NCBI GenBank assembly: GCA_009694365.1
Contig: SHVE01000002.1
Coordinates: 124,001 to 188,000 of the forward strand
From: Thermoleophilia bacterium
GTDB taxonomy: Bacteria; Actinomycetota; Thermoleophilia; Miltoncostaeales; Miltoncostaeaceae
DNA length: 64,000 nucleotides
Reading direction: 5' to 3'
Shown here: positions 1 to 8,533 of the stretch, one piece after another
How the letters are laid out: each line of letters starts with the position of its first letter
Numbering within the stretch: the stretch's first letter is position 1
Program-made: the position numbers and the translations under genes
Notes under the pieces: model-generated
Database searches by the model: none
Seen by the model: the letters and a program-made list of their open reading frames with translations, nothing else
What the model was told of the DNA's origin: nothing

Positions 1-981
1 CGCAGCGCGTGGGAGGCCTGTGCCGAGGAGGGCAGCACCGGCGTCCTGCTCGACCGTCTCTTCCGCCAGGCGCTCGAAACCGGTAAGCGTGTGCGCACCG
101 AGACCCGTGTGGCCGCGCGCCCCGTGTCGGTGTCCACCGTGGCAGCCGACCTCGCACGCGAGGCACTTCCCGATCTGGGGGGCCGTCGTGGCCTCGTAGT
201 GGGGGGCGGCCGGATGGCCGAGGCAACTGCGCGAGCGTTGATGGAACGTGGCCTTGGCGAATTGGTGGTCATCAACCGCACGGTCGGTACCGCCCGTGAG
301 ATTGCCGAGCGCCTCGGGGGCCTCGGTCTGGGCTTCGACTGCCTCGCCCAAGAGCTTGCGAAGGCCGACGTGGTGGTGTGCTCCACCGACGCCCCGCACC
401 CGATCATCTCGGCCCCGCAGGTGACGGAGGCGCTCGCCGACCGCCCCGGGCGACCGATGGTGCTCATCGATATCGCGGTGCCCCGTGACGTGGCGGCCCC
501 GGCATCGGCGGTGCACGGTGCCGTGCTGTTCGACATCGACGACCTCGAGCGAGTGGTGGCCCACAACCGCGACGAGCGCGAGGAGCACGCACGGCGTGGC
601 GAGGTGATCGTGGTCGAGGAAGCCGAGCGCTACGCGGACTGGCGCTCCGGACTCAGCGTCACCCCGGTCATTCTCTCGCTCCGCGAACTGGCTGAGGCCA
701 TCCGTGTGGGCGAGGTGGCACGCGTGACGGGGTCGGGCGAGGTTGCTGCCGAGGAGGAGATCGAGCGCATCGACCGCGTCACCCGGGCCATCGTCAACAA
801 ACTCCTGCATGAGCCCACCGTCCGGGCACGCGAGGCGGCAGCGTCCGCGGACGGGCTGCGGCACGTCGAGTCGCTACGCCATCTGTTCGGCCTCGACCTC
901 CCCGATCGGGGACCGACTCATCCCGATGACTCGGACGCGAGTGATCAGGTGACATCCCATCACCTGGGTCAGTCCGGCTGA
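1..981 (+). CDS. hemA: Glutamyl-tRNA reductase, 3' part (5' end outside window)
   Basis: Reduces glutamyl-tRNA to glutamate-1-semialdehyde with NADPH, the first committed step of C5-pathway tetrapyrrole synthesis in the cytoplasm. The reading frame is open from base 1. Its first residues (AWEACAEEGSTG.., then FRQALETGKRVRTET) match the conserved stretch that ends the catalytic domain. The NADPH-binding Rossmann domain follows (GLVVGGGRMAEATARAL, ..VVINRT..), then the helical dimerisation domain (ITRAIVNKLLHEPT). The N-terminal catalytic cysteine region lies upstream of the window. hemC starts 8 bases after the stop and the cobA-hemD fusion follows, so this is a haem/sirohaem operon. Confidence 0.95.
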   Translation, partial: RSAWEACAEEGSTGVLLDRLFRQALETGKRVRTETRVAARPVSVSTVAADLAREALPDLGGRRGLVVGGGRMAEATARALMERGLGELVVINRTVGTAREIAERLGGLGLGFDCLAQELAKADVVVCSTDAPHPIISAPQVTEALADRPGRPMVLIDIAVPRDVAAPASAVHGAVLFDIDDLERVVAHNRDEREEHARRGEVIVVEEAERYADWRSGLSVTPVILSLRELAEAIRVGEVARVTGSGEVAAEEEIERIDRVTRAIVNKLLHEPTVRAREAAASADGLRHVESLRHLFGLDLPDRGPTHPDDSDASDQVTSHHLGQSG

Positions 982-989
982 TCCACGCG

Positions 990-1862
990 ATGCGTGTCAT
1001 CGTGGCCACGCGTCGTTCGCCCCTCGCACTCGCGCAGTCGCAGGTCGTGGCAACCGCACTTCGGGCGGGCGGGCATGACGCCCGGCTCGTGCCGATGACC
1101 ACCACGGGTGATTCGTGGAGTCTCGCGACCCCGCCCGATTCGTCCGGAGGGGACGTCAAAGGGATGTTCGTGAAAGAACTCGAGGAGGCCCTGCTCGACG
1201 GCCGGGCCGACATCGCCGTGCACTCGGCCAAGGATCTCCCCACCGACCTTCTCGCGGGGCTGGCCATCATCGCCACACCACCCCGCGAGGACCCTCGGGA
1301 CGTACTGGTAGGGAGCCCCGGCGGCCTCGCGGCCCTCCCGGCCGGCGCCCGCGTGGGAACCACGAGCCCGCGGCGGCGCGCGCAGGTGCTCGCCGCCCGC
1401 CCCGACGTGCACGTAGTGGAGGTCCGCGGCAATGTGGACACCCGACTGGCACGCCTAGACGCCGGAGACCTCGACGCGCTCGTCCTTGCGGCAGCGGGCC
1501 TCAACCGGTTGGGTATCGCGCGTGGTGACATGGTCATCCTGCCACTCGATGTGTGCCTACCCGCAGCCGGCCAGGGCATCGTGGCCATCGAGGGACGCAC
1601 ATCCGACCCCGAGATCCGTCGTGCCTGCGCGGTACTCGACGACCCCGCCGCGCGGGTGAGCCTCACGGCCGAGCGGGCCTTCCTCGCGCGCCTCGGCGGC
1701 GGCTGCTCGGTACCCGCCGCGGCACTGTGCGAGGTGGACGGAACCGACCTGCGCATGCGCGCGTGGTGGGATGCCACGGGGCGCTCCTGCGACATCCACG
1801 GCTCCGCCGACGACCCGGTCGCGCTGGGCATCCGTGCCGCCCTCGAGGTGGGTGCGCCGTGA
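990..1862 (+). CDS. hemC: Hydroxymethylbilane synthase (porphobilinogen deaminase)
   Basis: Polymerises four porphobilinogens into hydroxymethylbilane. 290 aa, the family's usual size. It opens with VIVATRRSPLALAQSQVVA, has the KGMFVKELEEALLDGRADIAVHSAKDLPT block, the RRRAQVLAARPD segment, and the GGGCSVPAA motif whose Cys carries the dipyrromethane cofactor. The stop overlaps the GTG start of the next gene by four bases (GTGA at 1859-1862), which implies translational coupling to the enzyme that uses its product. Confidence 0.97.
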   Translation: MRVIVATRRSPLALAQSQVVATALRAGGHDARLVPMTTTGDSWSLATPPDSSGGDVKGMFVKELEEALLDGRADIAVHSAKDLPTDLLAGLAIIATPPREDPRDVLVGSPGGLAALPAGARVGTTSPRRRAQVLAARPDVHVVEVRGNVDTRLARLDAGDLDALVLAAAGLNRLGIARGDMVILPLDVCLPAAGQGIVAIEGRTSDPEIRRACAVLDDPAARVSLTAERAFLARLGGGCSVPAAALCEVDGTDLRMRAWWDATGRSCDIHGSADDPVALGIRAALEVGAP

Positions 1863-3367
1863 GCCGGGGCATCGTCTATCTGGTGGGGGCCGGTCCGGGG
1901 GATCCCGGGCTCATCACCGTGCGTGGGCGTGAGGCGCTCATGCGCGCCGACGTGGTGCTCTTCGATCGTCTCGGCACCGAGGCGCTCCTGCACCTCTGCC
2001 GCCCGGATGCCCAGCTCGTGGACGTGGGTAAGGCACCCGGCCGACAGGCCATGAGCCAGGACGAGACCACCGCGCTCCTCATAGCGATGGGCGAGGCGGG
2101 CAAGGTTACGGTCCGGCTCAAGGGCGGCGATCCATTCGTGTTCGGTCGCGGCGCCGAGGAGGCCGAGGCCCTCATTCGCGCGGGTATCCGCGTGGTGGTG
2201 GTTCCCGGGATCACCTCCGCCATCGGTGCGCCGTCGGCGGCGGGGATCCCCGTGACCTACCGGGCCATGGCCACGGCGTTCACGGTGGTCACGGGGCACG
2301 AGGACCCCACGAAGGACGCCGAGCAGACGGACTGGGAGGCCCTCGCACGCACACCGGGCACGCTCGTGGTGCTCATGGGCATGACCCGGCTCGCCGGAAT
2401 CACGGAGCGCCTGATCCGGGCGGGTCGTCCGGCCGACCAGCCCGCCGCGGTCGTGCAGTGGGGCACCACGCCCCGCCAGCGCACGGTCATCGCCACGCTC
2501 GCAACACTGGCCGATCGCGCTCAGGCGGAGGGGGTCGACAATCCCGCGGTCGTGGTCATCGGTGACGTGGTATCGCGCGCACCCGCGCTCGCCGCCGCCG
2601 TGCGCGGCCCACTCGCCGGTCGTACCATCGTGGTCACCCGCGCGCGTGCTCAGGCCAGCGACCTACGCACAACCCTCGAGATGCTGGGCGCCCACGTGAT
2701 CGAACTCCCCGTCATCCGCATCGCGCCCATCATCGGATCGCCCGACATCATGGCCTGTCTCGGGCAGATCGGCGGTTACGACATCATCGTGTTCACGAGC
2801 GCCAACGGGGTGCACCAGTTGGCCGCGCGCCTCGCCGAGCGCGGTCTCGATGCGCGGTCCCTGCGCCCCGATCAGGTGATCGTCGCCGTCGGGTCCGCGA
2901 CCGCCGAGGCGCTAACGGAGTACGCCATCCGCGCCGACATCGTGCCCGAGCGCTTTGTGGCCGAGGGAGTTCTCGACGCGCTCGCCACCCTCCCCATGAA
3001 GGGACGCCGAGTGCTGGTGGCCCGCGCCCGCGAGGGGCGGACCGCTCTGGTGGAGGGCCTGCGCGCCCGCGGTGGCGAGGTGGACGAGGTCGCCCTGTAC
3101 GCGACCGTTGCCGAGGCCCCACCCGGTGACGCGCTCGACGCGGCCCTCGCGGCCGACCTCATTACGTTCACCTCGTCATCCACGGTCACCAACACCCTGG
3201 CGCTGTTCGACGACACGGGCCGCGCCCGCCTCATCGCCGGACCCCGCGTGGTCTCCATCGGGCCCATCACGTCCCAGACCGCACGCGAGGCGGGTCTCAT
3301 CGTCGCCATCGAGGCCCACCCCCACGACATCCCGGGACTGGTACAGGCGATCCTCGACGACGCCTGA
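1859..3367 (+). CDS. cobA-hemD: Uroporphyrinogen-III C-methyltransferase / uroporphyrinogen-III synthase fusion
   Basis: A 502-aa two-domain protein. Residues about 1-250 are a SAM-dependent uroporphyrinogen-III methyltransferase (VYLVGAGPGDPGLIT, VRLKGGDPFVFGRG, VVPGITSAIGAPSAAGIPVT, LVVLMGM), which leads to precorrin-2 for sirohaem or B12. Residues about 255-502 are uroporphyrinogen-III synthase (GRTIVVTRARAQASDL, IVFTSANGVHQL, LITFTSSSTV), which cyclises hydroxymethylbilane. Such fusions are known in Actinobacteria and Firmicutes. The GTG start at 1859 overlaps the hemC stop; the frame is open further upstream, but only as a shadow of hemC. A B12-dependent ribonucleotide reductase in the same window needs the corrinoid branch or cobalamin uptake. 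Confidence 0.95.
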   Translation: MSRGIVYLVGAGPGDPGLITVRGREALMRADVVLFDRLGTEALLHLCRPDAQLVDVGKAPGRQAMSQDETTALLIAMGEAGKVTVRLKGGDPFVFGRGAEEAEALIRAGIRVVVVPGITSAIGAPSAAGIPVTYRAMATAFTVVTGHEDPTKDAEQTDWEALARTPGTLVVLMGMTRLAGITERLIRAGRPADQPAAVVQWGTTPRQRTVIATLATLADRAQAEGVDNPAVVVIGDVVSRAPALAAAVRGPLAGRTIVVTRARAQASDLRTTLEMLGAHVIELPVIRIAPIIGSPDIMACLGQIGGYDIIVFTSANGVHQLAARLAERGLDARSLRPDQVIVAVGSATAEALTEYAIRADIVPERFVAEGVLDALATLPMKGRRVLVARAREGRTALVEGLRARGGEVDEVALYATVAEAPPGDALDAALAADLITFTSSSTVTNTLALFDDTGRARLIAGPRVVSIGPITSQTAREAGLIVAIEAHPHDIPGLVQAILDDA

Positions 3368-3404
3368 AGTCCTATCTGTCGTACCCACACAGGCTGTGAT
3401 CACC

Positions 3405-3428
3405 TGAGGAGACCCATCCGGGTCCTCA
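3405..3428. terminator. Possible bidirectional hairpin between convergent genes
   Basis: The arms 3411-3415 (GACCC) and 3420-3424 (GGGTC) pair around a four-base loop. They are extended by TGAG/CTCA (3405-3408 with 3425-3428) across a two-base bulge. It sits between the ends of cobA-hemD and the convergent glycosyltransferase and overlaps the latter's stop codon. There is no T-run, so the role is inferred from position and stem. Confidence 0.4.
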
Positions 3429-4145
3429 ACGGCCGTAACGCCCCCGCCAGGCGTTCACCCGCACCCGGCCGATGTCTCTGAGAACGCCCGGCAGGTGCGT
3501 GGACACGTCGAATGTGGAGTGATCACGGAACTCCACCGACACCGGCATCTCCACGATGCGCGCGCCCATGCGGCGGGCCAGATAGAGCACCTCGATGTCG
3601 AAGGCGAATGAGTCGACGGTGGTCTGCGCAAACACTCGCGTGGCCCAGTCGGCACGAAATCCCTTGAACCCGGCCTGGGTGTCCGTGATGACCGGCAGTA
3701 CCAACAGGCGTCGCGTCACCTGCACAGCGAGCCCGGCGGCCAGGCGTGCGGCGCTGCGTTCCGAGGTCGCGTAGTCCGCGGCGCTGCGCCGGCCCGTGAC
3801 CACGTCAGCCGACGACTCGAGAAGCGCGAGAGCCGGCGCGACATGGACCGGTGCGATGTTCAGATCGGCGTCCACGTAGACGCGGTAGTCACCGGTGGCA
3901 GCGAGCATGCCCAACCGCACCGCCGCCCCTTTGCCCCGGTTCACGGGAAGTCGGTTGAGGCGGATGCGCGGATCGGAGGCGGCACTGACTGTCACGAGGT
4001 CCGCCGTGCTATCCGTGCTGCCGTCATCCGACACCACCACCTCGGCGGTGCCGTCGAACGCGTCGAGCCACGTACGCCAGCCGTCGAGTGTCAGCGGGAG
4101 TCGGCGCTCCTCGTTGTACGCGGGGATGACGATGGAGACGTCCAC
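3426..4145 (-). CDS. GT2 glycosyltransferase, dolichyl-phosphate glucosyltransferase (ALG5)-like
   Basis: A 239-aa GT-A enzyme that probably moves a sugar from a nucleotide donor to a polyprenyl phosphate. It opens with VDVSIVIPAYNEERRLPLTL, has VVSDDGSTDSTADLV and NRGKGAAVRLGM, a DxD motif (YVDADLNIA), and ITDTQAGFKGFRADWA plus FDIEVLYLARRMGARIVEMPV near the end, all typical of the ALG5/DPM1 group. The GTG at 4145 is chosen because homology begins there; the longer open frame upstream runs through the tRNA-Phe gene. No neighbour shares its role, but two glycan regions lie further right. Substrate unknown. Confidence 0.85.
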   Translation of the reverse strand: MDVSIVIPAYNEERRLPLTLDGWRTWLDAFDGTAEVVVSDDGSTDSTADLVTVSAASDPRIRLNRLPVNRGKGAAVRLGMLAATGDYRVYVDADLNIAPVHVAPALALLESSADVVTGRRSAADYATSERSAARLAAGLAVQVTRRLLVLPVITDTQAGFKGFRADWATRVFAQTTVDSFAFDIEVLYLARRMGARIVEMPVSVEFRDHSTFDVSTHLPGVLRDIGRVRVNAWRGRYGR

Positions 4146-4357
4146 GGGACCAATCGTCGCAGATGGTGCTGCGTCGCCGGTCCCACCGCAGCCCCTGTCG
4201 GCGCGGCCCGGACGGTGACGGGCGCGGTGACCGAGTACCCGTACGGGACGTGGCGTGGACACCCGGCATCGCGAGCGTGGGCGACCCGCATGACGCAGCG
4301 GCCCCCGAAACGGAGCGCGCCGCGACCTCCTCAAGCGGAGGCGCGGCGCGCACCGGA

Positions 4358-4430
4358 TGGCGAGACCCGGACTCGAACCGGGGACACCACGATTTTCAGT
4401 CGTGTGCTCTACCAGCTGAGCTATCTCGCC
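4358..4430 (-). tRNA. tRNA-Phe (GAA)
   Basis: 73-nt cloverleaf: acceptor GGCGAGA/TCTCGCC, D arm GCTC..GAGC, anticodon stem CACGA/TCGTG around loop CTGAAAA, T arm CCGGG with TTCGAGT, discriminator A. CCA is not encoded. A TAGCGT -10 box (complement of 4441-4446) lies 10 nt upstream of the mature 5' end. Confidence 0.97.
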
Positions 4431-4483
4431 CGGCCGGGGAACGCTAGGGGTGGGCACCGGGCGATGCAACCCGCATGCGGCGG

Positions 4484-4489
4484 TAGCAT
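4484..4489 (+). promoter_or_regulatory. -10 box (TAGCAT) of a leaderless promoter for the response regulator
   Basis: TAGCAT ends six bases before the ATG at 4496, so transcription would begin at or beside the start codon. No Shine-Dalgarno sequence is present. Confidence 0.6.
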
Positions 4490-4495
4490 CGGACG

Positions 4496-5185
4496 ATGGC
4501 CACCGGCGGACACATCCTCGTGGTGGACGACGAACGCGCGATCCGGCGCATGCTCCGCGTACACCTCGATAACGCTGGCTACACGGTGACCGAAGCGAGC
4601 GACGGGGCCGAGGCGCTTGCGCAGATGCGGTCGGCCGGAGTTGACCTCGTACTGCTCGACCAGATGATGCCGGTGATGGACGGCCTAGAGGCCTGCCGAC
4701 GCATCCGCCACGACTTCCCGGGTGTTCCCGTGATCATGCTCTCGGCACGCGATGACGAGGCCAGTCGCATCACCGGCCTCGAGATGGGTGCCGACGATTA
4801 CGTGGTGAAGCCCTTCTCCCCGCGCGAACTCGTTGCCCGCATCCGGGCGGTACTGCGCCGGGTACAGACCGAGGCCGACCCGAACGGCCCTCTGCGCGCC
4901 GGAGCGGCCGAGATCCATCCGCTCGCCCGCGCCTGCTGGGTAAACGGCACCGAGGTGGACCTCACCCGCCTGGAGTTCGACCTGCTGGCCGAACTCGCGG
5001 CACACCCCCACGTGGTGTTCACCCGTGAGCGTCTGCTCGAGCGCGTGTGGGGGTACCAATCGGGGGTGGGGGGCAAAACCGTCGACGTCCACATAGCGAA
5101 CCTGCGTCGCAAACTGGGTACGGACGTCGGGATCGTGGCGGTTCGTGGAGTGGGGTATCGCCTCGACCTCGTCGCGCCCGAGTGA
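4496..5185 (+). CDS. OmpR/PhoB-family response regulator
   Basis: A 229-aa cytoplasmic DNA-binding regulator. The receiver domain (about 1-120) has the acidic pair DD11-12, phospho-acceptor D55 (LVLLDQMMP), the switch Ser in MLSARDD and K105 (VVKPFSPREL). The winged-helix output domain (about 135-225) shows ..LTRLEFDLLAELAAHPHVVFTRERLLERVWG..KTVDVHIANLRRKL. The stop overlaps the GTG of the sensor kinase by four bases (GTGA), marking them as a pair. Signal and target genes cannot be read from the sequence. Confidence 0.95.
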   Translation: MATGGHILVVDDERAIRRMLRVHLDNAGYTVTEASDGAEALAQMRSAGVDLVLLDQMMPVMDGLEACRRIRHDFPGVPVIMLSARDDEASRITGLEMGADDYVVKPFSPRELVARIRAVLRRVQTEADPNGPLRAGAAEIHPLARACWVNGTEVDLTRLEFDLLAELAAHPHVVFTRERLLERVWGYQSGVGGKTVDVHIANLRRKLGTDVGIVAVRGVGYRLDLVAPE

Positions 5186-6486
5186 GCACCGCACCGCACC
5201 GCGCGCGGTTCCTGCCGTCGTCCCACCGCACCCGCATAGCCGTGGTCGTCACCGCCGCGGTCATCGTCGGGGTCGTTGCCGTGCAGATCCTGCTCAGCGT
5301 GTTCGTGGGACAGCGAGTACGTGACGAGGTGGTGCGGGAACTGCAGCAACAGGCCAACCAGATCGCGCGCGTCGCGCATGCCGACGGCTACGCCGGGATC
5401 GCGGCCGCCCGCGAGTTCCTGCCCGGCACCCGCGTAGTGGTAAGCCGGGCCGGGGAGGTCATCTACTGGAGCGATCCGGTGGCCGTGCGCGAGGCCACCG
5501 CCACGGCCACCGACGGGGACATCACGGTCACCCTCGAACGTGCTGCCGATGCGGGCGTGCTGGGAGAGTGGGCACCGCCCCTCGTCATCGGCGGGGTCAT
5601 CATCATCATCGGAGGGATCGCGTGGTGGATCGCGGCACGGGCGACGAGGCGGCTGCGGAGTGACGCTCTGGCCCTGGCGTGTCAGGCGGAGCGTGTGGCA
5701 GCCGGCGATCTGGACGGACGTGTGGATGTGGACGACGAGGAGTTGCACCGGGTTGCGGTGTCGCTGAACGCCATGACCCAGGAACTGGCCGACGCCGACC
5801 GCCGCCAGCGCGAGTTTTTAGCCGACGTGGCGCACGAACTGCGAACGCCGGTGACGGCGATCGACGGATTCGCAGCGGCACTGTCGGAAGGGATCACCCG
5901 TACCGACGAGGACCGGCAGGAGGCAATCAACACCATCACCAGCGAGTCGGAGCGTCTCACGCGGCTCGTGGCCGACCTGCAGGCGCTGACCCTGTCCGAC
6001 CTCAACCAGGCACCGGTAAGCGCGCCACTCGATCTGGTGGATTGCTGCCGCGACGTGGTGCGGCGGTTCGAGGCGGCGGCGGCCGAGCGGGGCGTTCTAC
6101 TCCGGGGGCCCGGGGACGACGTGGAGCCGGTGGTGGTGTCCACGAACGCCACGCACGTGGACACGATCCTCTCCAACCTCACCACCAACGCACTGCGTGC
6201 CACCTCCGCCGGTGGCACGGTGCGCCTCGCCGCCACGTACACGAGCGGCGCGGTGGTGCTGTCGGTGGTCGACACCGGCGTTGGCATCGCCGCCGAGCAC
6301 CTCCCTCGGATCTTCGACCGCATGTACCGCGTCGACGGCGCGCGCGACCGCGCCTCGGGGGGAAGCGGCCTCGGCCTCGCCATCGTCAAGGGGCTTGCCG
6401 GCTCCCTGAACGCACGCCTCGAGGTAGACAGCGCGCCGGGCGAGGGCAGCGCGTTCCGCGTCGTCATCCCGGATGACGCCCCATGA
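5182..6486 (+). CDS. Sensor histidine kinase (HAMP-HisKA-HATPase)
   Basis: 434 aa, partner of the preceding regulator. TM1 at about 17-42 (IAVVVTAAVIVGVVAVQILL), a short extracytoplasmic sensor region of about 90 residues, TM2 at about 132-152, a HAMP segment, then the H box with phospho-accepting H218 (FLADVAHELRTPVTA). The ATP-binding part has the N box (ILSNLTTNALRAT), DTGVGIAAEHLPRIFDRMYR and GGSGLGLAIVKGLA. The GTG at 5182 overlaps the regulator's stop; the longer open frame upstream is a shadow of the regulator gene. Kinase architecture is certain, the stimulus unknown. Confidence 0.95.
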   Translation: MSTAPHRARFLPSSHRTRIAVVVTAAVIVGVVAVQILLSVFVGQRVRDEVVRELQQQANQIARVAHADGYAGIAAAREFLPGTRVVVSRAGEVIYWSDPVAVREATATATDGDITVTLERAADAGVLGEWAPPLVIGGVIIIIGGIAWWIAARATRRLRSDALALACQAERVAAGDLDGRVDVDDEELHRVAVSLNAMTQELADADRRQREFLADVAHELRTPVTAIDGFAAALSEGITRTDEDRQEAINTITSESERLTRLVADLQALTLSDLNQAPVSAPLDLVDCCRDVVRRFEAAAAERGVLLRGPGDDVEPVVVSTNATHVDTILSNLTTNALRATSAGGTVRLAATYTSGAVVLSVVDTGVGIAAEHLPRIFDRMYRVDGARDRASGGSGLGLAIVKGLAGSLNARLEVDSAPGEGSAFRVVIPDDAP

Positions 6487-6720
6487 GGCACGACCGGTAG
6501 CAGCCCAAGGCGCGATGTGTCGTGCCCGTCGGGATCACCGCCACGGTGCCCCACCCCGCGGCCCCACCTGACCTCCCGGCCCGTCCTCGGATGACGGTGG
6601 GGGCCCGACCACCACACGCGCGCCGTCGGCCCCCATTGCTCCCGACCCCAGACCATGGTGCAGGCACGCGGTTGCCATGAGACGACCGGGAATCCCGCTG
6701 CATGGGCGCCGTACGTTGCA

Positions 6721-6726
6721 TAACAT
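6721..6726 (+). promoter_or_regulatory. Candidate -10 box (TAACAT) for trpB
   Basis: TAACAT fits the TANNNT pattern of this window and lies about 47 bases before the GTG start. This would give a leader carrying the AAGGAG ribosome-binding site at 6761-6766. Confidence 0.4.
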
Positions 6727-6773
6727 TCCGACCTGATCCCACGCGCCGAGTTCCCGACATAAGGAGTGCCGCC

Positions 6774-8138
6774 GTGCCACAACATCGCTACCTCCTCGCG
6801 GAAGACCGAATCCCCGACCGCTGGTACAACATCGCGGCCGATCTGCCTTCCATGCCACCGCCGCCGCTCAACCCGGGCACTGGTGAGCCCATCGGCCCGG
6901 AGGCGCTCGCCGGAATCTTCCCGATGGCCCTCATCGAGCAGGAGGTCTCGCAGGAGCGGTTCATCGCGATCCCCGACCCCGTGCGTGAGATCTACGCCAT
7001 GTGGCGGCCCACACCGCTCTACCGCGCGCTTGGTCTGGAGCAGGCGCTCGGGACGACCTGCAAGATCTTCTACAAGTACGAAGGCGTGAGCCCAGCAGGC
7101 AGCCACAAGACCAACACCTCGGTGCCGCAGGCGTATTACAACAAGCAGGCGGGCGTCACGCGCTTGGTCACCGAGACCGGTGCCGGCCAGTGGGGATCGG
7201 CGCTGTCGTTCGCCTGCAATCGGTTCGACATCGAGTGCAAGGTGTTCATGGTGAGGGTGTCGTACGACTCCAAGCCGTACCGCCGCATGATGATGGAGAC
7301 GTGGGGTGGACAGTGCGTGGCGAGCCCGTCGGAGGAGACGAACGCCGGGCGGGCGATCCTCGCCGCCGACCCAACCAGCAGTGGCAGCCTCGGTATCGCC
7401 ATTAGCGAGGCGGTGGAGCAGGCCGCGACGAACGACGACACCAACTACGCGCTTGGCAGCGTGCTCAACCACGTGCTGTTGCACCAGACCGTGGTGGGGC
7501 AGGAAGCTCAGGAGCAACTTGAGATGGCCGGGGCGTACCCCGACGTCGTCATCGGGTGCGTGGGTGGCGGATCGAACTTCGCCGGCCTCGCCTTCCCGTT
7601 TTTGCGAGACAAGATCGCCGGCCGGGAGATGCGTATCGTCGCCGTGGAGCCGGCCTCCTGCCCCACGCTCACCCGTGGGATCTACGGCTACGACTTCGGT
7701 GACACCGCCCAGACCACGCCGCTCCTCGCCATGCACTCTCTCGGCCATGGGTTTATCCCGCCTTCCATCCACTCGGGGGGCCTTCGGTACCACGGCATGG
7801 CCCCCCTCGTGAGCCATGTGGTGCATGAGGGTCTGGTGGAGGCCACCGCCCACAGCCAGATCGAGTGCTTCACCGAGGCCGTGCGGTTTGCGCGGGCCGA
7901 GGGGATCATCCCGGCGCCCGAGCCGTCGCACGCCATCCGGCAGGTGGTCGTGGAGGTCGAGCGCGCCCGCGAGGAGGGCGTCGAGAAGACGATCCTCTTC
8001 AACCTCTGCGGCCACGGACACTTCGACATGGTCGCCTACGCCGACTTCCTGGCCGGGACCATGCAGGACCTCGCCGTAGACGAGGACGAACTCGCCCGTG
8101 CGTCTGAGGCCTTGGCCGGGCTTCCCGCCATCGGCTGA
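6774..8138 (+). CDS. trpB: Tryptophan synthase beta chain, TrpB2 type
   Basis: PLP enzyme that condenses indole with serine to make tryptophan. 454 aa, longer than the classical TrpB1 (about 400 aa), and with the TrpB2 N-terminus (RYLLAEDRIPDRWYNIAADLP). The Schiff-base lysine is K112 in AGSHKTNTS; the phosphate-binding loop CVGGGSNFAG and ending FNLCGHGHFD are present. The GTG at 6774 is chosen because AAGGAG (6761-6766) lies seven bases upstream and homology begins there; the open frame goes to 6702. No trpA is adjacent. TrpB2 enzymes often act alone on free indole, so the partner is unknown. Confidence 0.93.
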   Translation: MPQHRYLLAEDRIPDRWYNIAADLPSMPPPPLNPGTGEPIGPEALAGIFPMALIEQEVSQERFIAIPDPVREIYAMWRPTPLYRALGLEQALGTTCKIFYKYEGVSPAGSHKTNTSVPQAYYNKQAGVTRLVTETGAGQWGSALSFACNRFDIECKVFMVRVSYDSKPYRRMMMETWGGQCVASPSEETNAGRAILAADPTSSGSLGIAISEAVEQAATNDDTNYALGSVLNHVLLHQTVVGQEAQEQLEMAGAYPDVVIGCVGGGSNFAGLAFPFLRDKIAGREMRIVAVEPASCPTLTRGIYGYDFGDTAQTTPLLAMHSLGHGFIPPSIHSGGLRYHGMAPLVSHVVHEGLVEATAHSQIECFTEAVRFARAEGIIPAPEPSHAIRQVVVEVERAREEGVEKTILFNLCGHGHFDMVAYADFLAGTMQDLAVDEDELARASEALAGLPAIG

Positions 8139-8152
8139 CCCGCTGATGGCGG

Positions 8153-8221
8153 TCACGGGGTGGTGTCGCCCGGAACCGGTGCCGCACCGCCAGCGGCCTC
8201 GGCCGCCTCACGGGCGACCAT
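8153..8221 (-). pseudogene. 22-codon copy of the 3' end of the adjacent small membrane-protein gene
   Basis: Read on the minus strand this short frame closely matches the last residues of the protein encoded at 8288-8533 (shared REAAEAA.GAAP.PG.TT). Nucleotide similarity continues through the whole stretch. The two membrane segments have no counterpart here, so this looks like a leftover of a tandem duplication rather than a gene. A strong hairpin separates the two copies. Confidence 0.55.
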
Positions 8222-8236
8222 CGCCTGACCCCGACT

Positions 8237-8267
8237 GCGGTGATCTCCCCCACCGGGGGATCACCGC
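8237..8267. terminator. Strong hairpin between trpB and the convergent minus-strand genes
   Basis: GCGGTGATC, a single bulged T, then CCCCC pairs with GGGGG and GATCACCGC around a three-base loop: a 13-14 bp GC-rich stem. No T-run follows on either strand. Its place between convergent genes suggests a bidirectional transcription stop. Confidence 0.55.
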
Positions 8268-8287
8268 GTCAGCTGACCACGGCCGTT

Positions 8288-8533
8288 TTAGAGGGTGGTG
8301 GCGCCCGGAATCGGGGCCGCACCGGCGGCGGCCTCCGCCGCCTCGCGTGCGGCCCGCTTCTTCACGGCCCCGGCCCCGCGCCACGCCCCGTAACACAGCA
8401 GCAGCCCGATAACGAGGTAGGGCAGCCCGAACAGCACACTGTTGTCGCCGAGAAAGATCAGAAAAACGATCCCCCCGACCACGAAGATGAGTCCGAGAAC
8501 CCAAGTGAAGAGAATCCCGGTCGTGGTGTTCAT
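8288..8533 (-). CDS. Small two-TM membrane protein of unknown function
   Basis: 81 aa. Two hydrophobic segments: about 6-25 (ILFTWVLGLIFVVGGIVFLIF) and about 32-47 (LFGLPYLVIGLLLCYGAW). A basic, alanine-rich tail follows (KKRAAREAAEAAAG..). The ATG at 8533 overlaps the stop of the NifU-N gene upstream (ATGA), so the two are translated together. I do not recognise a family. A fragment like its C-terminus is repeated at 8153-8221. Confidence 0.7.
   Translation of the reverse strand: MNTTTGILFTWVLGLIFVVGGIVFLIFLGDNSVLFGLPYLVIGLLLCYGAWRGAGAVKKRAAREAAEAAAGAAPIPGATTL

Noticed and set aside
794-2299. Long minus-strand frames opposite hemC and cobA
   Set aside because: Arg/Pro/Ala-rich shadow frames of GC-rich plus-strand genes with full-length homology.
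5682-8156. Minus-strand 824-codon frame over the kinase and trpB
   Set aside because: No domain features; both genes it covers are well supported on the plus strand.
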